From the NCBI RefSeq assembly GCF_021648855.1, contig NZ_JAKJHX010000108.1:1-18169 (forward strand): a stretch of DNA of 18,169 nt, given 5' to 3'. The notes under the pieces are model-generated. The model was given only the letters and a program-made list of their open reading frames with translations. It did no database searches and was not told the DNA's origin. The translations under genes were made by a program, and so were the position numbers. The stretch comes from Tychonema litorale BBK16 (lineage in GTDB: Bacteria > Cyanobacteriota > Cyanobacteriia > Cyanobacteriales > Microcoleaceae). Below, one piece after another: positions 1-6,878 of this stretch (positions within the stretch are counted from its first letter, which is position 1; each line of letters begins with the position of its first letter).

Positions 1-246
1 GTCTGGAGAAAATTTTTCTGCCAAAACTGCACGGCAAAAATGTTCTCTAATTTCAGTAATAGCTGCTTTTTTTGCTCTCCATTTGATGCCGATCAGAGAA
101 AGTTTTTTGACTGTGCGATCGAGGGTAGCTGCTTGTTCTAACCGCTGTTTGAGAGACAACTGCCGCAGTTTGTCAAATAAATAGATATCGGCTTCAATGC
201 TATTATCAGATGCCTGGGGACGATAACCCGGTTTGACTTGAATCAT
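1..246 (-). CDS. Hypothetical protein, N-terminal part, cut by the left edge
   Basis: The frame is open on the minus strand from an ATG at 246 to the window edge, giving 82 codons without a stop. The protein begins MIQVKPGYRPQAS and continues as a charged, helix-rich sequence with Leu/Lys/Arg/Glu patterning (for example FDKLRQLSLKQRLEQAA). There is no signal peptide or membrane segment in the visible part. I do not recognise the family; the start has the look of a conserved cyanobacterial soluble protein, but that is an impression. The base directly upstream of the start codon is the first base of a heptamer array (CCCAATT on this strand), so no Shine-Dalgarno sequence is present. The true start could lie elsewhere, but I see no other in-frame ATG nearby. 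The C-terminal part lies outside the window. Confidence 0.6.
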   Translation of the reverse strand, partial: MIQVKPGYRPQASDNSIEADIYLFDKLRQLSLKQRLEQAATLDRTVKKLSLIGIKWRAKKAAITEIREHFCRAVLAEKFSPD

Positions 247-281
247 AATTGGGAATTGGGAATTGGGCATTGGGAATTGGG
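247..281. repeat. Heptanucleotide tandem array (AATTGGG)5
   Basis: Five head-to-tail heptamers are visible: AATTGGG three times, CATTGGG once and AATTGGG once, followed by a partial CATAG. The array begins at the base next to the ATG (244-246) of the minus-strand gene, so it takes the place of that gene's ribosome-binding region. Short tandemly repeated heptamers (STRR) are a known intergenic feature of filamentous cyanobacteria; assignment to that class is by pattern only. Confidence 0.8.
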
Positions 282-291
282 CATAGAAATT

Positions 292-350
292 AGGAGACGG
301 CAGTGCCGTGTCCCTACCCAAAATAATCTTGTAGGGACACGGCAATACTT
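292..350. repeat. Palindromic repeat, copy 1 of 3 (GGCAGTGCCGTGTCCCTAC type)
   Basis: TGCCGTGTCCCTAC (304-317) pairs perfectly with GTAGGGACACGGCA (331-344) around a 13-nt loop, CCAAAATAATCTT. The outer left arm GGAGACGGCAG continues to the left, but the matching right side has decayed (ATACTT). The 26 bases at 292-317 recur exactly at 18064-18089. It lies between an upstream start codon (246) and the stop of the FHA-PrsW gene (361), and could also form a terminator-like hairpin for the latter. It is a small non-coding MITE- or REP-like element with no transposase in view. Confidence 0.8.
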
Positions 351-360
351 CCTTCTTCCA

Positions 361-1692
361 TTACTTTTCAGAGAATATGCGAGTTGCAAAATTTTGCGAT
401 CGATTTGGAGACAAAGCCCTAGCTTTCAAAATCGCGGCTACCAAAAACGCATAGGACAAAACTCCCACCACAGCCAGTAATATTACGCTGACACTTCCTG
501 ACGCATTCCACAAAGCGTGAAGTGCGGAAGCGCTGAAATAACCTACGCCCAAAATTTGCCACCGCTTTTTGGGTTTGAGGGCACTCAAACCGATAAAATA
601 TCCTAAATAGCCACTGTAAGCCATGTGTCCGGCAACGGAACCCAAAATTCGAGGAATTAGCAACTGTAATCCTACTAATTGTCCGGCTTCTGCTCCTGCT
701 TGTAGAGTAACATTTTGAATAATATGGGGAACATATTGTCCCAGAGTTTCTAATAGCGTAAAACCAACTGCCGAGGCACTTCCTAACAAAATTCCGTCTA
801 AAGGTTCCCAAACACCGATGCGATCGCGCCACGGATTTCGCAGCAAGTTTCCCAGCAGCATAGCTCCCAAAACTGGCAAGGCTTTCAGCAATTCTTCCAT
901 CAGCCCTGCCCCGAAAAACATTCTGATCAAAAAAGCCAAAAAACTGATTTGTTCGCCTTCTACTGGCAAGCGACCGGGCAAAACTTCTCTAAATACTACG
1001 ATAAAGCCAATCAATAAAGGGCTGAGCAAAATCAGGACTGTAGCTAAGCCAGAACAAAATAACATCCACCAAGGCTTGTGTTTTCCGCACAGTTGATATA
1101 TGAAATAGTAAGCTGCACCGGAAAGATAAGCAGCTAGCAGAAAATTGAAAGCTGCGGAATTTCCGACTGCTAAAAACATCGAAATTACAAATATAACTGT
1201 AGCTATGCCGGGATATAGGTAAGCTTTCTGACTTAATTGTTTTCCTGTTGAGGCGATGGGAAATAGTTGAGTGAAAGTGAGAGTTTCTTTTTCGCAGACG
1301 TTAGAGAAGCTCTGATTTGCTACCGGGAATCGTGGCTGATTTTGGCTTTGATGTAGGGGAGTTTCAAATATAAATTGAGGGCCGTCAAGACCGAGACTGA
1401 TGCGATCGCCACTTTCTAATGTTTGACAACTTTCTAGCCTTGTGCCGTTGAGATAAGTACCGTTAGCGCTGTTGAGGTCGCAAATTTCCCATCTCGGAAA
1501 ATTGCCTGTAGTTAGAGGACGGATTGTGGCGTGGCGACGGGAAACCATTCCGTGAGCGATCGACTCTAAGGATATTTGACAACTTTGATCGCGTCCGATC
1601 GCCATTTCCATAATTTCCGAAAGTTGGTGCTTGGATGCTGATGCTGTCGTGCCCACAGCAGCTTGAGCTGGCACTTGTCGCAAAAATCCCAT
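361..1692 (-). CDS. FHA domain fused to PrsW-family intramembrane metalloprotease
   Basis: This 443-aa protein has two parts. Residues about 31-113 form a forkhead-associated (FHA) domain with the expected signatures: IGRD at 32-35, SRRHA at 51-55 and NGTYLNG at 77-83. FHA domains bind phosphothreonine peptides. After a polar linker (about 114-155) come about eight hydrophobic segments with the PrsW/CAAX-protease-like motifs: EELLK at 266-270, FTLLE at 311-315, His356 in GHMAYSG, and His392/Asn396 in ALHALWNAS. These are the likely metal and catalytic residues of a membrane-embedded protease. In Bacillus, PrsW cleaves an anti-sigma factor; the substrate here is unknown. Inference: Ser/Thr-kinase signalling could recruit or gate proteolysis. 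The ATG at 1692 has no clear Shine-Dalgarno, and a heptamer array begins one base upstream of it. The family calls are firm; the function is not. Confidence 0.85.
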   Translation of the reverse strand: MGFLRQVPAQAAVGTTASASKHQLSEIMEMAIGRDQSCQISLESIAHGMVSRRHATIRPLTTGNFPRWEICDLNSANGTYLNGTRLESCQTLESGDRISLGLDGPQFIFETPLHQSQNQPRFPVANQSFSNVCEKETLTFTQLFPIASTGKQLSQKAYLYPGIATVIFVISMFLAVGNSAAFNFLLAAYLSGAAYYFIYQLCGKHKPWWMLFCSGLATVLILLSPLLIGFIVVFREVLPGRLPVEGEQISFLAFLIRMFFGAGLMEELLKALPVLGAMLLGNLLRNPWRDRIGVWEPLDGILLGSASAVGFTLLETLGQYVPHIIQNVTLQAGAEAGQLVGLQLLIPRILGSVAGHMAYSGYLGYFIGLSALKPKKRWQILGVGYFSASALHALWNASGSVSVILLAVVGVLSYAFLVAAILKARALSPNRSQNFATRIFSEK

Positions 1693-1693
1693 C

Positions 1694-1781
1694 TTATTAG
1701 TTATTGGTTATTGGTTATTAGTTATTAGTTAGTTATTGGTTATTGGTTATTAGTTATGAGTTATTAGTTGTGAGTTATTGG
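1694..1781. repeat. Heptamer array TTATTRG, about 12 units
   Basis: TTATTAG and TTATTGG units run head to tail, with one 4-nt partial unit (TTAG at 1729-1732) and degenerate units TTATGAG and TTGTGAG near the right end. The array starts one base upstream of the FHA-PrsW start codon (1690-1692). It is the same heptamer family as the array at 1880-1987, in the opposite orientation (CTAATAA is the reverse complement of TTATTAG). Confidence 0.85.
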
Positions 1782-1809
1782 TGATTCTAGCATCGATCAA
1801 ATAGATGAA

Positions 1810-1844
1810 GTAGGTTGGGTAACGGGAACCTTAACCCAACCTAC
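1810..1844. repeat. GTAGGTTGGGT hairpin
   Basis: GTAGGTTGGGT (1810-1820) and ACCCAACCTAC (1834-1844) form a perfect 11-bp stem with a 13-nt loop. It stands in the middle of a spacer between two opposed heptamer arrays. Palindromes of this kind are dispersed in many cyanobacterial genomes. There is no strong T-tract, although TATTTTTAATTT follows on the plus strand, so a terminator role is possible but unproven. Confidence 0.75.
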
Positions 1845-1879
1845 ATATTTTTAATTTCACTCCATTGAGAACCACTATA

Positions 1880-1987
1880 GAAACAACAACTAACTACTAA
1901 CAACCAACAGAATAACTAATAACTACTAACAACCAACAGAATAACTAATAACTACTAACTAATGACTAATGACTAATGACTAATCAT
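1880..1987. repeat. Heptamer-derived array CTAATAA/CTAATGA with a 29-nt higher-order repeat
   Basis: The unit AACTACTAACAACCAACAG + AATAACTAAT occurs twice, back to back and exactly (1892-1920 and 1921-1949). A third partial unit follows, then three perfect TAATGAC heptamers (1960-1980). The last repeat unit runs into the stop codon of the 67-aa gene (1984-1986). The units read as CTAATAA, CTACTAA, CAACCAA and CTAATGA, which is the complementary orientation to the array at 1694-1781. Confidence 0.8.
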
Positions 1988-2187
1988 AGATTGGCTCTAG
2001 CATCCTGAACGGCTGCATAGAAAAATATCCCTGTCAGCGGTACACTCAGGGCAAGAATGATGCCTGTGACTAAAGTGCCGAGTTGAGCTTCTCCCGAAGA
2101 TAGCTCAAAGACTGAACCGACTGCGGCGATCGCAGCGATGCACGAGAGAGCTAAAAATAAACCACTTTTTGGAGTTCCTGCCATCAT
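1984..2187 (-). CDS. Small two-helix membrane protein of unknown function
   Basis: A 67-aa protein with two hydrophobic segments, roughly residues 9-28 and 37-60, separated by a short polar loop (ELSSGEAQ) and ending in QDARANL. It is probably an integral inner- or thylakoid-membrane protein. Its ATG overlaps the def stop codon by four bases (ATGA), so the two are probably translationally coupled. A second Met codon follows the first directly, so the exact initiator is uncertain by one residue. The stop codon merges with the end of a heptamer array. I do not recognise a named family. The overlap with a housekeeping gene and the clean membrane topology make it likely to be real. Confidence 0.7.
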   Translation of the reverse strand: MMAGTPKSGLFLALSCIAAIAAVGSVFELSSGEAQLGTLVTGIILALSVPLTGIFFYAAVQDARANL

Positions 2188-2741
2188 AATGATTTTACCG
2201 CTTTTGGTGAAAATTTATTCTTGACTAATTCTTCATTTAGTGCCAGTTTGTTTTCTACTCTGTCTACAAACAGCACTCCATTGAGATGATCCATTTCGTG
2301 CTGAATGGCCCTCGATAGTAATTCTGTCGCTTTCAGAGTTTGAGGCCGACCGTATTCATCACGATAGGATACTTCAATGACTTCTGGGCGCTTGACTTCT
2401 AGATAGACTCCTGGAATACTCAAACACCCTTCTTGCAATATACAGAGTTCGCCACTGATTTTGATAGTGGGATTGATCAAAACCAGCGGGGGTGTTGCGG
2501 GGTTGTCCGGTTCGCAATCGACGACGATGACTTGTTTGTGCACTCCGACTTGAGGAGCGGCCAAACCGATGCCCTCAGCACTGTACATGGTTTGCAGCAT
2601 TTCTCGGACGAGTTGCCGAATTTCTGCGTCAACGCTTTTGACCCGCTTGGCTGGCTGCCGCAGGGCGCGATCGCCTAATGTGTGTATGGTTAGGGGTGGT
2701 TTTTCTAACTTTTTCTTTTCAACCAAAACCTGAGCTGTCAT
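2184..2741 (-). CDS. def: Peptide deformylase
   Basis: Removes the N-formyl group from the initiator methionine of new proteins in the cytosol, using a metal ion (Fe2+ in most bacteria). All three signature motifs are present: GIGLAAPQ at 57-64, EGCLS at 104-108 with metal ligand Cys106, and HEMDH at 148-152 with ligands His148 and His152 and catalytic Glu149. At 185 aa it is slightly longer than E. coli Def. The extra length is mainly an N-terminal extension of about 15 residues (MTAQVLVEKKKLEKPPL) before the usual ITIHTLGD-like start, which is common in cyanobacterial forms. A small membrane protein gene overlaps its stop codon. No strong Shine-Dalgarno is seen at the chosen ATG. The FHA-PrsW gene further downstream is separated from this pair by repeats. 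Confidence 0.97.
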   Translation of the reverse strand: MTAQVLVEKKKLEKPPLTIHTLGDRALRQPAKRVKSVDAEIRQLVREMLQTMYSAEGIGLAAPQVGVHKQVIVVDCEPDNPATPPLVLINPTIKISGELCILQEGCLSIPGVYLEVKRPEVIEVSYRDEYGRPQTLKATELLSRAIQHEMDHLNGVLFVDRVENKLALNEELVKNKFSPKAVKSL

Positions 2742-2983
2742 GGGATTTTTACTTGATTTCTGGGGTTAAATTGGAAGCAATACTATTATTACAAATTTTA
2801 ATCTGAGTTGGCTTCTTTCTGACTGGAAATGTGCCAAAACTAAATAACTGTTATTTTTATTGGGTTGTCGCTGGCTGAAGTGGCAGTTGAGTTGAGTGGC
2901 GGTGCGATCGCAATTTTACTGGATCTTAAGGCAATCTGTGAATTCCGAAGCCCGAACTATAGCATTAGCTTAGTTTGGGTACT
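2742..2983. other. Intergenic spacer, no gene seen
   Basis: I see no credible coding region on either strand. It holds one perfect HIP1 octamer (2904-2911) and should contain the def promoter, but no convincing -35/-10 pair could be picked out by eye. It is also the region downstream of the aspartic protease gene, and no clear terminator hairpin was found. Confidence 0.5.
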
Positions 2984-3439
2984 TCACACCATCAGATATG
3001 TTTGCTCTTCATTCATCGGCAATACTCGCAGTCGTTGATTTTTCAAATCCGGTTCTAATCCTAGTCTTTCCATCGGAATCACACCCAGCAAAATTGTGTC
3101 AACTCCTGCGGGCATTTCCAAGCAGTCAAACACTGCTTTTCGCCCTTCAACTTCCAGCATAATATCTTGAAATATCCGCCCTTTTCTCACCCCCGCAGCA
3201 GTTTCTACATTAGTTTCTCCAAGCTGACTTAAACCCAACTGGCTGATAATGCTAGCTGGTAAGGCAAGCAGGGTGGCTCCGGTATCGACTAGAACTTTAT
3301 CAAAAGTGAATGAACGAATTTCACCCGCAGGAATAAACCCGCGCTCAACGAGGACTTGATCGATGCGATTCGTTATGGTAATCGTGGTAAGAACCTGACC
3401 CATTTGTTTGCTTTGAAGATTGGGGAGTACGAGTGTCAT
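2984..3439 (-). CDS. Retropepsin-like (clan AA) aspartic protease
   Basis: A 151-aa soluble protein with the single-lobe aspartic protease signature: VLVDTGATLLALP at about 49-61, with Asp52 in the DTG triad, and the second hydrophobic motif DTILLGVIPMERLGL at about 114-128, where the Gly of the ILLG element is typical of the family. Such proteins act as homodimers, with each chain giving one catalytic Asp. There is no signal peptide and no membrane segment. Met13 (start at 3403) is an alternative start, because the conserved part begins with MGQVLTTITITN; the upstream ATG is kept because AGAGATAAG lies a suitable distance before it. The gene stands alone between longer spacers. The substrate is unknown; in cyanobacteria such free-standing proteases are common and mostly uncharacterised. 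Confidence 0.82.
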   Translation of the reverse strand: MTLVLPNLQSKQMGQVLTTITITNRIDQVLVERGFIPAGEIRSFTFDKVLVDTGATLLALPASIISQLGLSQLGETNVETAAGVRKGRIFQDIMLEVEGRKAVFDCLEMPAGVDTILLGVIPMERLGLEPDLKNQRLRVLPMNEEQTYLMV

Positions 3440-3591
3440 ATTATCTTATCTCTAGCAGTACGACAATCATATCATTTTACCATTTTGAGCATAATTGATT
3501 GATTTTTCTCTCCTAATGCTATCTATAATTGTCTGAGATTAGTTAAAATCGTGTTTAGCTTACCAGTCGCCTCTCAAATTAGCCTGAACGC

Positions 3592-4884
3592 ATGACACCA
3601 GAACCCAACTCTTCTCAACCCAATCCTTCTGAGTCGATCGCGACTATAGAAAATCTCAACGGTGCAGCCCCTAAAGTGCCAGTAGAACCAGCGACAATCA
3701 TCCCTACTGCTGAACCTGAAAAACCTGCGCCACAGCCTTCAACCCGTAAGATTGTATTGCCACAGTATCCCAAACAAACTACTGCTGAGATGTCGGGGTC
3801 AGTGCTGATTTTGGGGTCGATCGCAGCGATGATTTTTGGGCTGGCCAACGACAGTGTTTGGCTTGGCTTAATGGGCGCGATCGCAGCGATGGGCATATCT
3901 CTACGGCTGATGTGGCCGAGTTGGGGCAAAATTTGGATCCAGGTGATTCCCCCAGCTTGGCGCACCCTGATCGTAGCCTGCTTTGGTCTTTTAGCTGGGA
4001 TTGTGGGCTTGCTGATGCTTAGCGGTACTAATACTGAACCGGGAAGCCGCAATATCCAAATTAACTGGGATGCGATCGGAGCTCTCGGCGAGTTAATCGG
4101 CGCTTTGGGGCAAATTTTGATCGCAATTTTGGGCGTTTATGTGGCTTGGCGGCAGTATGTGATCTCGAAAGATTTGACTATTCAGCAAAACAGAATTACG
4201 CAGCAGCAAACTATAGATGCTTATTTTCAAGGAGTTTCCGACTTAGCCCTTGACGAACAGGGATTTTTGGAAGATTGGCCACAGGAAAGGGCGATCGCCG
4301 AAGGTCGAACTGCTGCGATTATGAGCAGTGTAGATGCTGAAGGTAAAGCTAAAATTCTCCGGTTTTTGTCGCAGTCGAGATTGGTTACTCCTCTGAAGCG
4401 CGATCGACTTTTAGGTCGCCCCATCCTCGACGGCGATGGCGGCTATGCTGAAGACAGAGACCACGGTATCCGCGTCATCGATCTCAATGTCATGTTAGCC
4501 GGTGCCGACCTCGCCAGCACTGACTTGCGGTGGACAGATTTAAGCGAAGCCAATCTCGTCCGCGCCGATCTCAGCAAGTGCGCCTTAATCAAAGCAAACC
4601 TCTCCCGCGCTGTCTTGTACGACGCCAATCTCGCCCGCGCTGACATGAAAGGTACCACATTATTTTATGGCTCAGTCGAAACCGCTTCCCCCCGCAGTCG
4701 CAGTGAATTTCCCAACTACACCACGGGGGAATATACTGGCGCTGTGGTGGAACTTGTTGATTTTACTGCTGTCAAGCGGTTGTCGGATGAGCAGCGTCAC
4801 TACTGCTGTACTTGGTGTGGATCGAAATCGAGAGAGACTATCCCCGGTGGTTGTGAAGGTATTCCCAATAAACTAGGGCGTTAA
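3592..4884 (+). CDS. Membrane protein with pentapeptide-repeat tail
   Basis: A 430-aa protein. Residues 1-62 are Pro/Ser/Glu/Thr-rich and probably disordered. Hydrophobic segments follow at about 66-84, 88-108 and 124-144, and a fourth at about 161-186. A polar, largely helical region (about 187-275, rich in Gln/Glu) leads to a pentapeptide-repeat stretch at about 301-358 (A(D/N)LxxA(D/N)L pattern: GADLA, TDLSEANL, RADLS, KANLS, DANLA, RADMK). Such repeats fold as a right-handed quadrilateral beta-helix. The C-terminus carries a Cys-rich group, Cys405-Cys406-x2-Cys409 and Cys421, that could bind a metal. The architecture suggests a membrane-anchored scaffold with the repeat probably in the cytosol. 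No enzymatic motif is visible and the function is unknown. The gene is monocistronic as far as the spacing shows. Confidence 0.8.
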   Translation: MTPEPNSSQPNPSESIATIENLNGAAPKVPVEPATIIPTAEPEKPAPQPSTRKIVLPQYPKQTTAEMSGSVLILGSIAAMIFGLANDSVWLGLMGAIAAMGISLRLMWPSWGKIWIQVIPPAWRTLIVACFGLLAGIVGLLMLSGTNTEPGSRNIQINWDAIGALGELIGALGQILIAILGVYVAWRQYVISKDLTIQQNRITQQQTIDAYFQGVSDLALDEQGFLEDWPQERAIAEGRTAAIMSSVDAEGKAKILRFLSQSRLVTPLKRDRLLGRPILDGDGGYAEDRDHGIRVIDLNVMLAGADLASTDLRWTDLSEANLVRADLSKCALIKANLSRAVLYDANLARADMKGTTLFYGSVETASPRSRSEFPNYTTGEYTGAVVELVDFTAVKRLSDEQRHYCCTWCGSKSRETIPGGCEGIPNKLGR

Positions 4885-4902
4885 AAAGCACGCGCGATCG
4901 GA

Positions 4903-4922
4903 GCTATCCCGTCGGGAATAGC
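4903..4922 (+). terminator. Possible terminator or intergenic hairpin
   Basis: GCTATCCC pairs with GGGAATAGC around the 3-nt loop GTC, with one bulged A: an eight-pair stem 19 bases after the stop of the pentapeptide gene. There is no T-tract, so it is not a classical intrinsic terminator; it may be another dispersed palindrome. Confidence 0.35.
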
Positions 4923-5007
4923 ACCGTAATTAAAACATATAGTTGGCGATCAGAACGGTGCGAACTATACTTGGATTTAAAATGCACAATCTTGTGGTGC
5001 TTTAGTC

Positions 5008-6159
5008 ATGATCAATGCGAATTTAGGGCCATCTGTAAGTCCGCATCCTCCCAGCCATAACAGTAGGAATGGATGGATTTTTGTGATCGCAATGTGGTTT
5101 CTGAGTCGATTGGTAATTGCGATCGGGATACAGGTAATTGCTCCTTTGTTATACAGTAACCCGGCGCTCCAGCAGTTTCAGGACTTAAAGCCTTGGGCTA
5201 TTCCTGGCTTTGTTCCCAAAAGTAGCTGGTCTCTGTTCTCGCACTGGGACGGGGAATGGTATACCAAAATAGCTACTCTAGGTTACACCTATGCAGATGA
5301 TGGAAAGCAGCATTCTGTGGCATTTTATCCGCTTTTTCCCTTGTTAATTCGGGGATTGATGACCCTCGGACTACCAGCAGAAGTATCAGGGGTAGTTATA
5401 AACAGTTTGGCATTTCTGGGTGCATTGGTGCTGGTCTATTTTTGGGTAGAGGAGCGATACGATACTGCTACGGCGAAGTGGACAACTGCTGTATTGGCAT
5501 GGTGTCCGTTCTCGCTATTCTGCACTGTAATGTATACAGAAGGATTGTTTCTGCTGCTGACAACAGCGGCTTTGCGATTCTTTGAGAGGGGCGAGTATAT
5601 TCTGGCGGCTGTTTGCGGAGCTTTGACTACTGCTACTAGGGGACCGGGAGTGGTGCTGATACCTGCTTTTTTGCTGGTAGCTTGGAGGGAAAAAAAATCT
5701 AAATCGGCTTATTTTGCAGGTTTTGCTGTGGCGATCGGGTTGCTTTCATTTAGTTTATATTGTGCTATTCGTTTTGGAGACCCTTTAGCATTTATTCGCA
5801 TCCAAAAAACCTGGGACCAACCTGGTTGGTATAACATATTTGGCGAAGCTGTTAAGTTGGAAAAATATGCTATTAGTAAAGTGGTGATGGTTTTTGGCGG
5901 CGCCTGTTTGTTGTGGTTTTTCCGCAAAAGGCTTAGCAGTGTGGTTTTGACTTACGGTTTTTGCTCTTTGGGACTGCTGGTTTATTCAGGAGCTCTACAC
6001 TCGGTAAATCGTTATGCTTACGGTGTTGTTTCGCTTTCAATAGCTCTCGGTTTGTTACTGGCTGCTAGACCTCGTTGGGGCTACGCACTAATGGGATTGT
6101 TTGCTCTATCTTTGCTGCAATTTGCAGTTAAATTTGCTAGTTGGGTTTGGGTAGCTTAA
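5008..6159 (+). CDS. PIG-V-like (GT-C fold) membrane mannosyl/glycosyltransferase
   Basis: A 383-aa polytopic membrane protein with about eight to ten hydrophobic segments. The first extracytoplasmic loop holds HWDGEWY (79-85), with the acidic Asp81 typical of GT-C catalysis, followed by VAFYPLFPLLIRGL (104-117), the hallmark of the PIG-V/Mannosyl_trans2 family. In eukaryotes PIG-V adds the second mannose of GPI anchors from dolichol-phosphate-mannose. Bacterial relatives are assumed to use a polyprenyl-phosphate sugar and an unknown acceptor on the outer face of the inner membrane. The GT2 gene at 8866 encodes an enzyme that could make such a donor. The ATG at 5008 gives a short polar N-terminus before the first helix. 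Sugar and acceptor cannot be read from the sequence. Confidence 0.8.
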   Translation: MINANLGPSVSPHPPSHNSRNGWIFVIAMWFLSRLVIAIGIQVIAPLLYSNPALQQFQDLKPWAIPGFVPKSSWSLFSHWDGEWYTKIATLGYTYADDGKQHSVAFYPLFPLLIRGLMTLGLPAEVSGVVINSLAFLGALVLVYFWVEERYDTATAKWTTAVLAWCPFSLFCTVMYTEGLFLLLTTAALRFFERGEYILAAVCGALTTATRGPGVVLIPAFLLVAWREKKSKSAYFAGFAVAIGLLSFSLYCAIRFGDPLAFIRIQKTWDQPGWYNIFGEAVKLEKYAISKVVMVFGGACLLWFFRKRLSSVVLTYGFCSLGLLVYSGALHSVNRYAYGVVSLSIALGLLLAARPRWGYALMGLFALSLLQFAVKFASWVWVA

Positions 6160-6196
6160 AGCCGATCGCTCTTAATATTGCCCGAATAAACTTATT

Positions 6197-6823
6197 TTAT
6201 TCTATCTCCCACGCAGACTGAAAAAAGTCCCATTCGCACAGCATTGCGTAGCGATAGGTTGTTTCTATTTCCGGCGTTAACGGTGTTCCGTAGCGATCGA
6301 CCAAACTTTCCAGTCGTTTTGCTAAAATATCAAACTCAGGGCTGTTATAAGTACAAATCCAGTCTGTAAAAGCGTGTTCAGGTATATTAGTTTTAGCTAG
6401 CTGCTGTCCCAAAAAAGCATACAACCGCAAGCAAGGAGTCATTGCTGCCGCTGTTAAACCTACACCACTTCCCCAAGCTGTAGCTAATAAAAAATCTGTG
6501 TAGCGGCGAGTAGCAATTCCCGGTTTTGCATCTGACAAGTCTACACCCCATTTCGCTGCATATCCTTCATGCAATCGCAGTTCTTCTAAAACGCCACTAC
6601 CGAGATTGTGAAAGATTTCAAACCCCTCCCAATCCGGCGCTTTTGCCGCAGCGATACTGTAAGCGCGAGCGAATGCTCCCAGAAAAAATGCGTCTTGTGC
6701 AACATAATATGCAAAACTATTTTGGGGGAGGCTGCCATCGGCAATGCCTCTGACAAAGGGATGTTGTAGACAAGCTTCGCTTAAGTCTTGATTTGCTTGC
6801 CAAAGATAGTTAGAAGTTGTCAT
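6197..6823 (-). CDS. tenA: TenA family thiaminase II (aminopyrimidine aminohydrolase)
   Basis: A 208-aa protein matching the length and all-helical pattern of TenA. The family hydrolyses aminopyrimidine products of thiamin breakdown to HMP for salvage, and can also cleave thiamin. Residues equivalent to the B. subtilis active site are all present at a constant offset of four: Asp44, Tyr108, Cys131 (in MTPCLRLY), Tyr135 and Tyr159, plus Glu197 near the C-terminus in CEWDFF. The catalytic Cys places it in the TenA_C group rather than the Cys-less TenA_E group. It is read divergently from the neighbouring + strand gene with only 55 bp between starts, and no other thiamin gene is nearby. The short upstream region leaves no room for a TPP riboswitch. 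Confidence 0.88.
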   Translation of the reverse strand: MTTSNYLWQANQDLSEACLQHPFVRGIADGSLPQNSFAYYVAQDAFFLGAFARAYSIAAAKAPDWEGFEIFHNLGSGVLEELRLHEGYAAKWGVDLSDAKPGIATRRYTDFLLATAWGSGVGLTAAAMTPCLRLYAFLGQQLAKTNIPEHAFTDWICTYNSPEFDILAKRLESLVDRYGTPLTPEIETTYRYAMLCEWDFFQSAWEIE

Positions 6824-6878
6824 AGGATTTTAAATCTAGCGGTTATTATGGTAATTTTTAAGGTTCGGCTCAAAATCT
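6824..6878. promoter_or_regulatory. Divergent intergenic region between tenA and the glycosyltransferase
   Basis: These 55 bp separate two start codons on opposite strands, so at least the tenA promoter, and possibly that of the + strand gene, must lie in or extend out of it. It is A/T-rich with no clear -35/-10 boxes, inverted repeats or riboswitch. The call rests on gene layout alone. Confidence 0.35.

Noticed and set aside
238..480. Plus-strand frame of 80 codons
   Set aside because: It is made of the heptamer array, palindrome copy 1 and the antisense of the FHA-PrsW 3' end; the repeated NWELGIGHWELGI string is just translated heptamers.
1892..1949. Possible CRISPR: two exact 29-nt repeats
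   Set aside because: The units are directly adjacent with no spacers and are built from heptamers; there are no cas genes.
4443..4658. Minus-strand frame inside the pentapeptide gene
   Set aside because: It is an antisense shadow: the Arg/Ser/Ala-rich product is the complement of the pentapeptide codons.
6824..6878. TPP riboswitch upstream of tenA
   Set aside because: The gap is only 55 bp and no thi-box-like sequence (CTGAGA) or paired arms were found.
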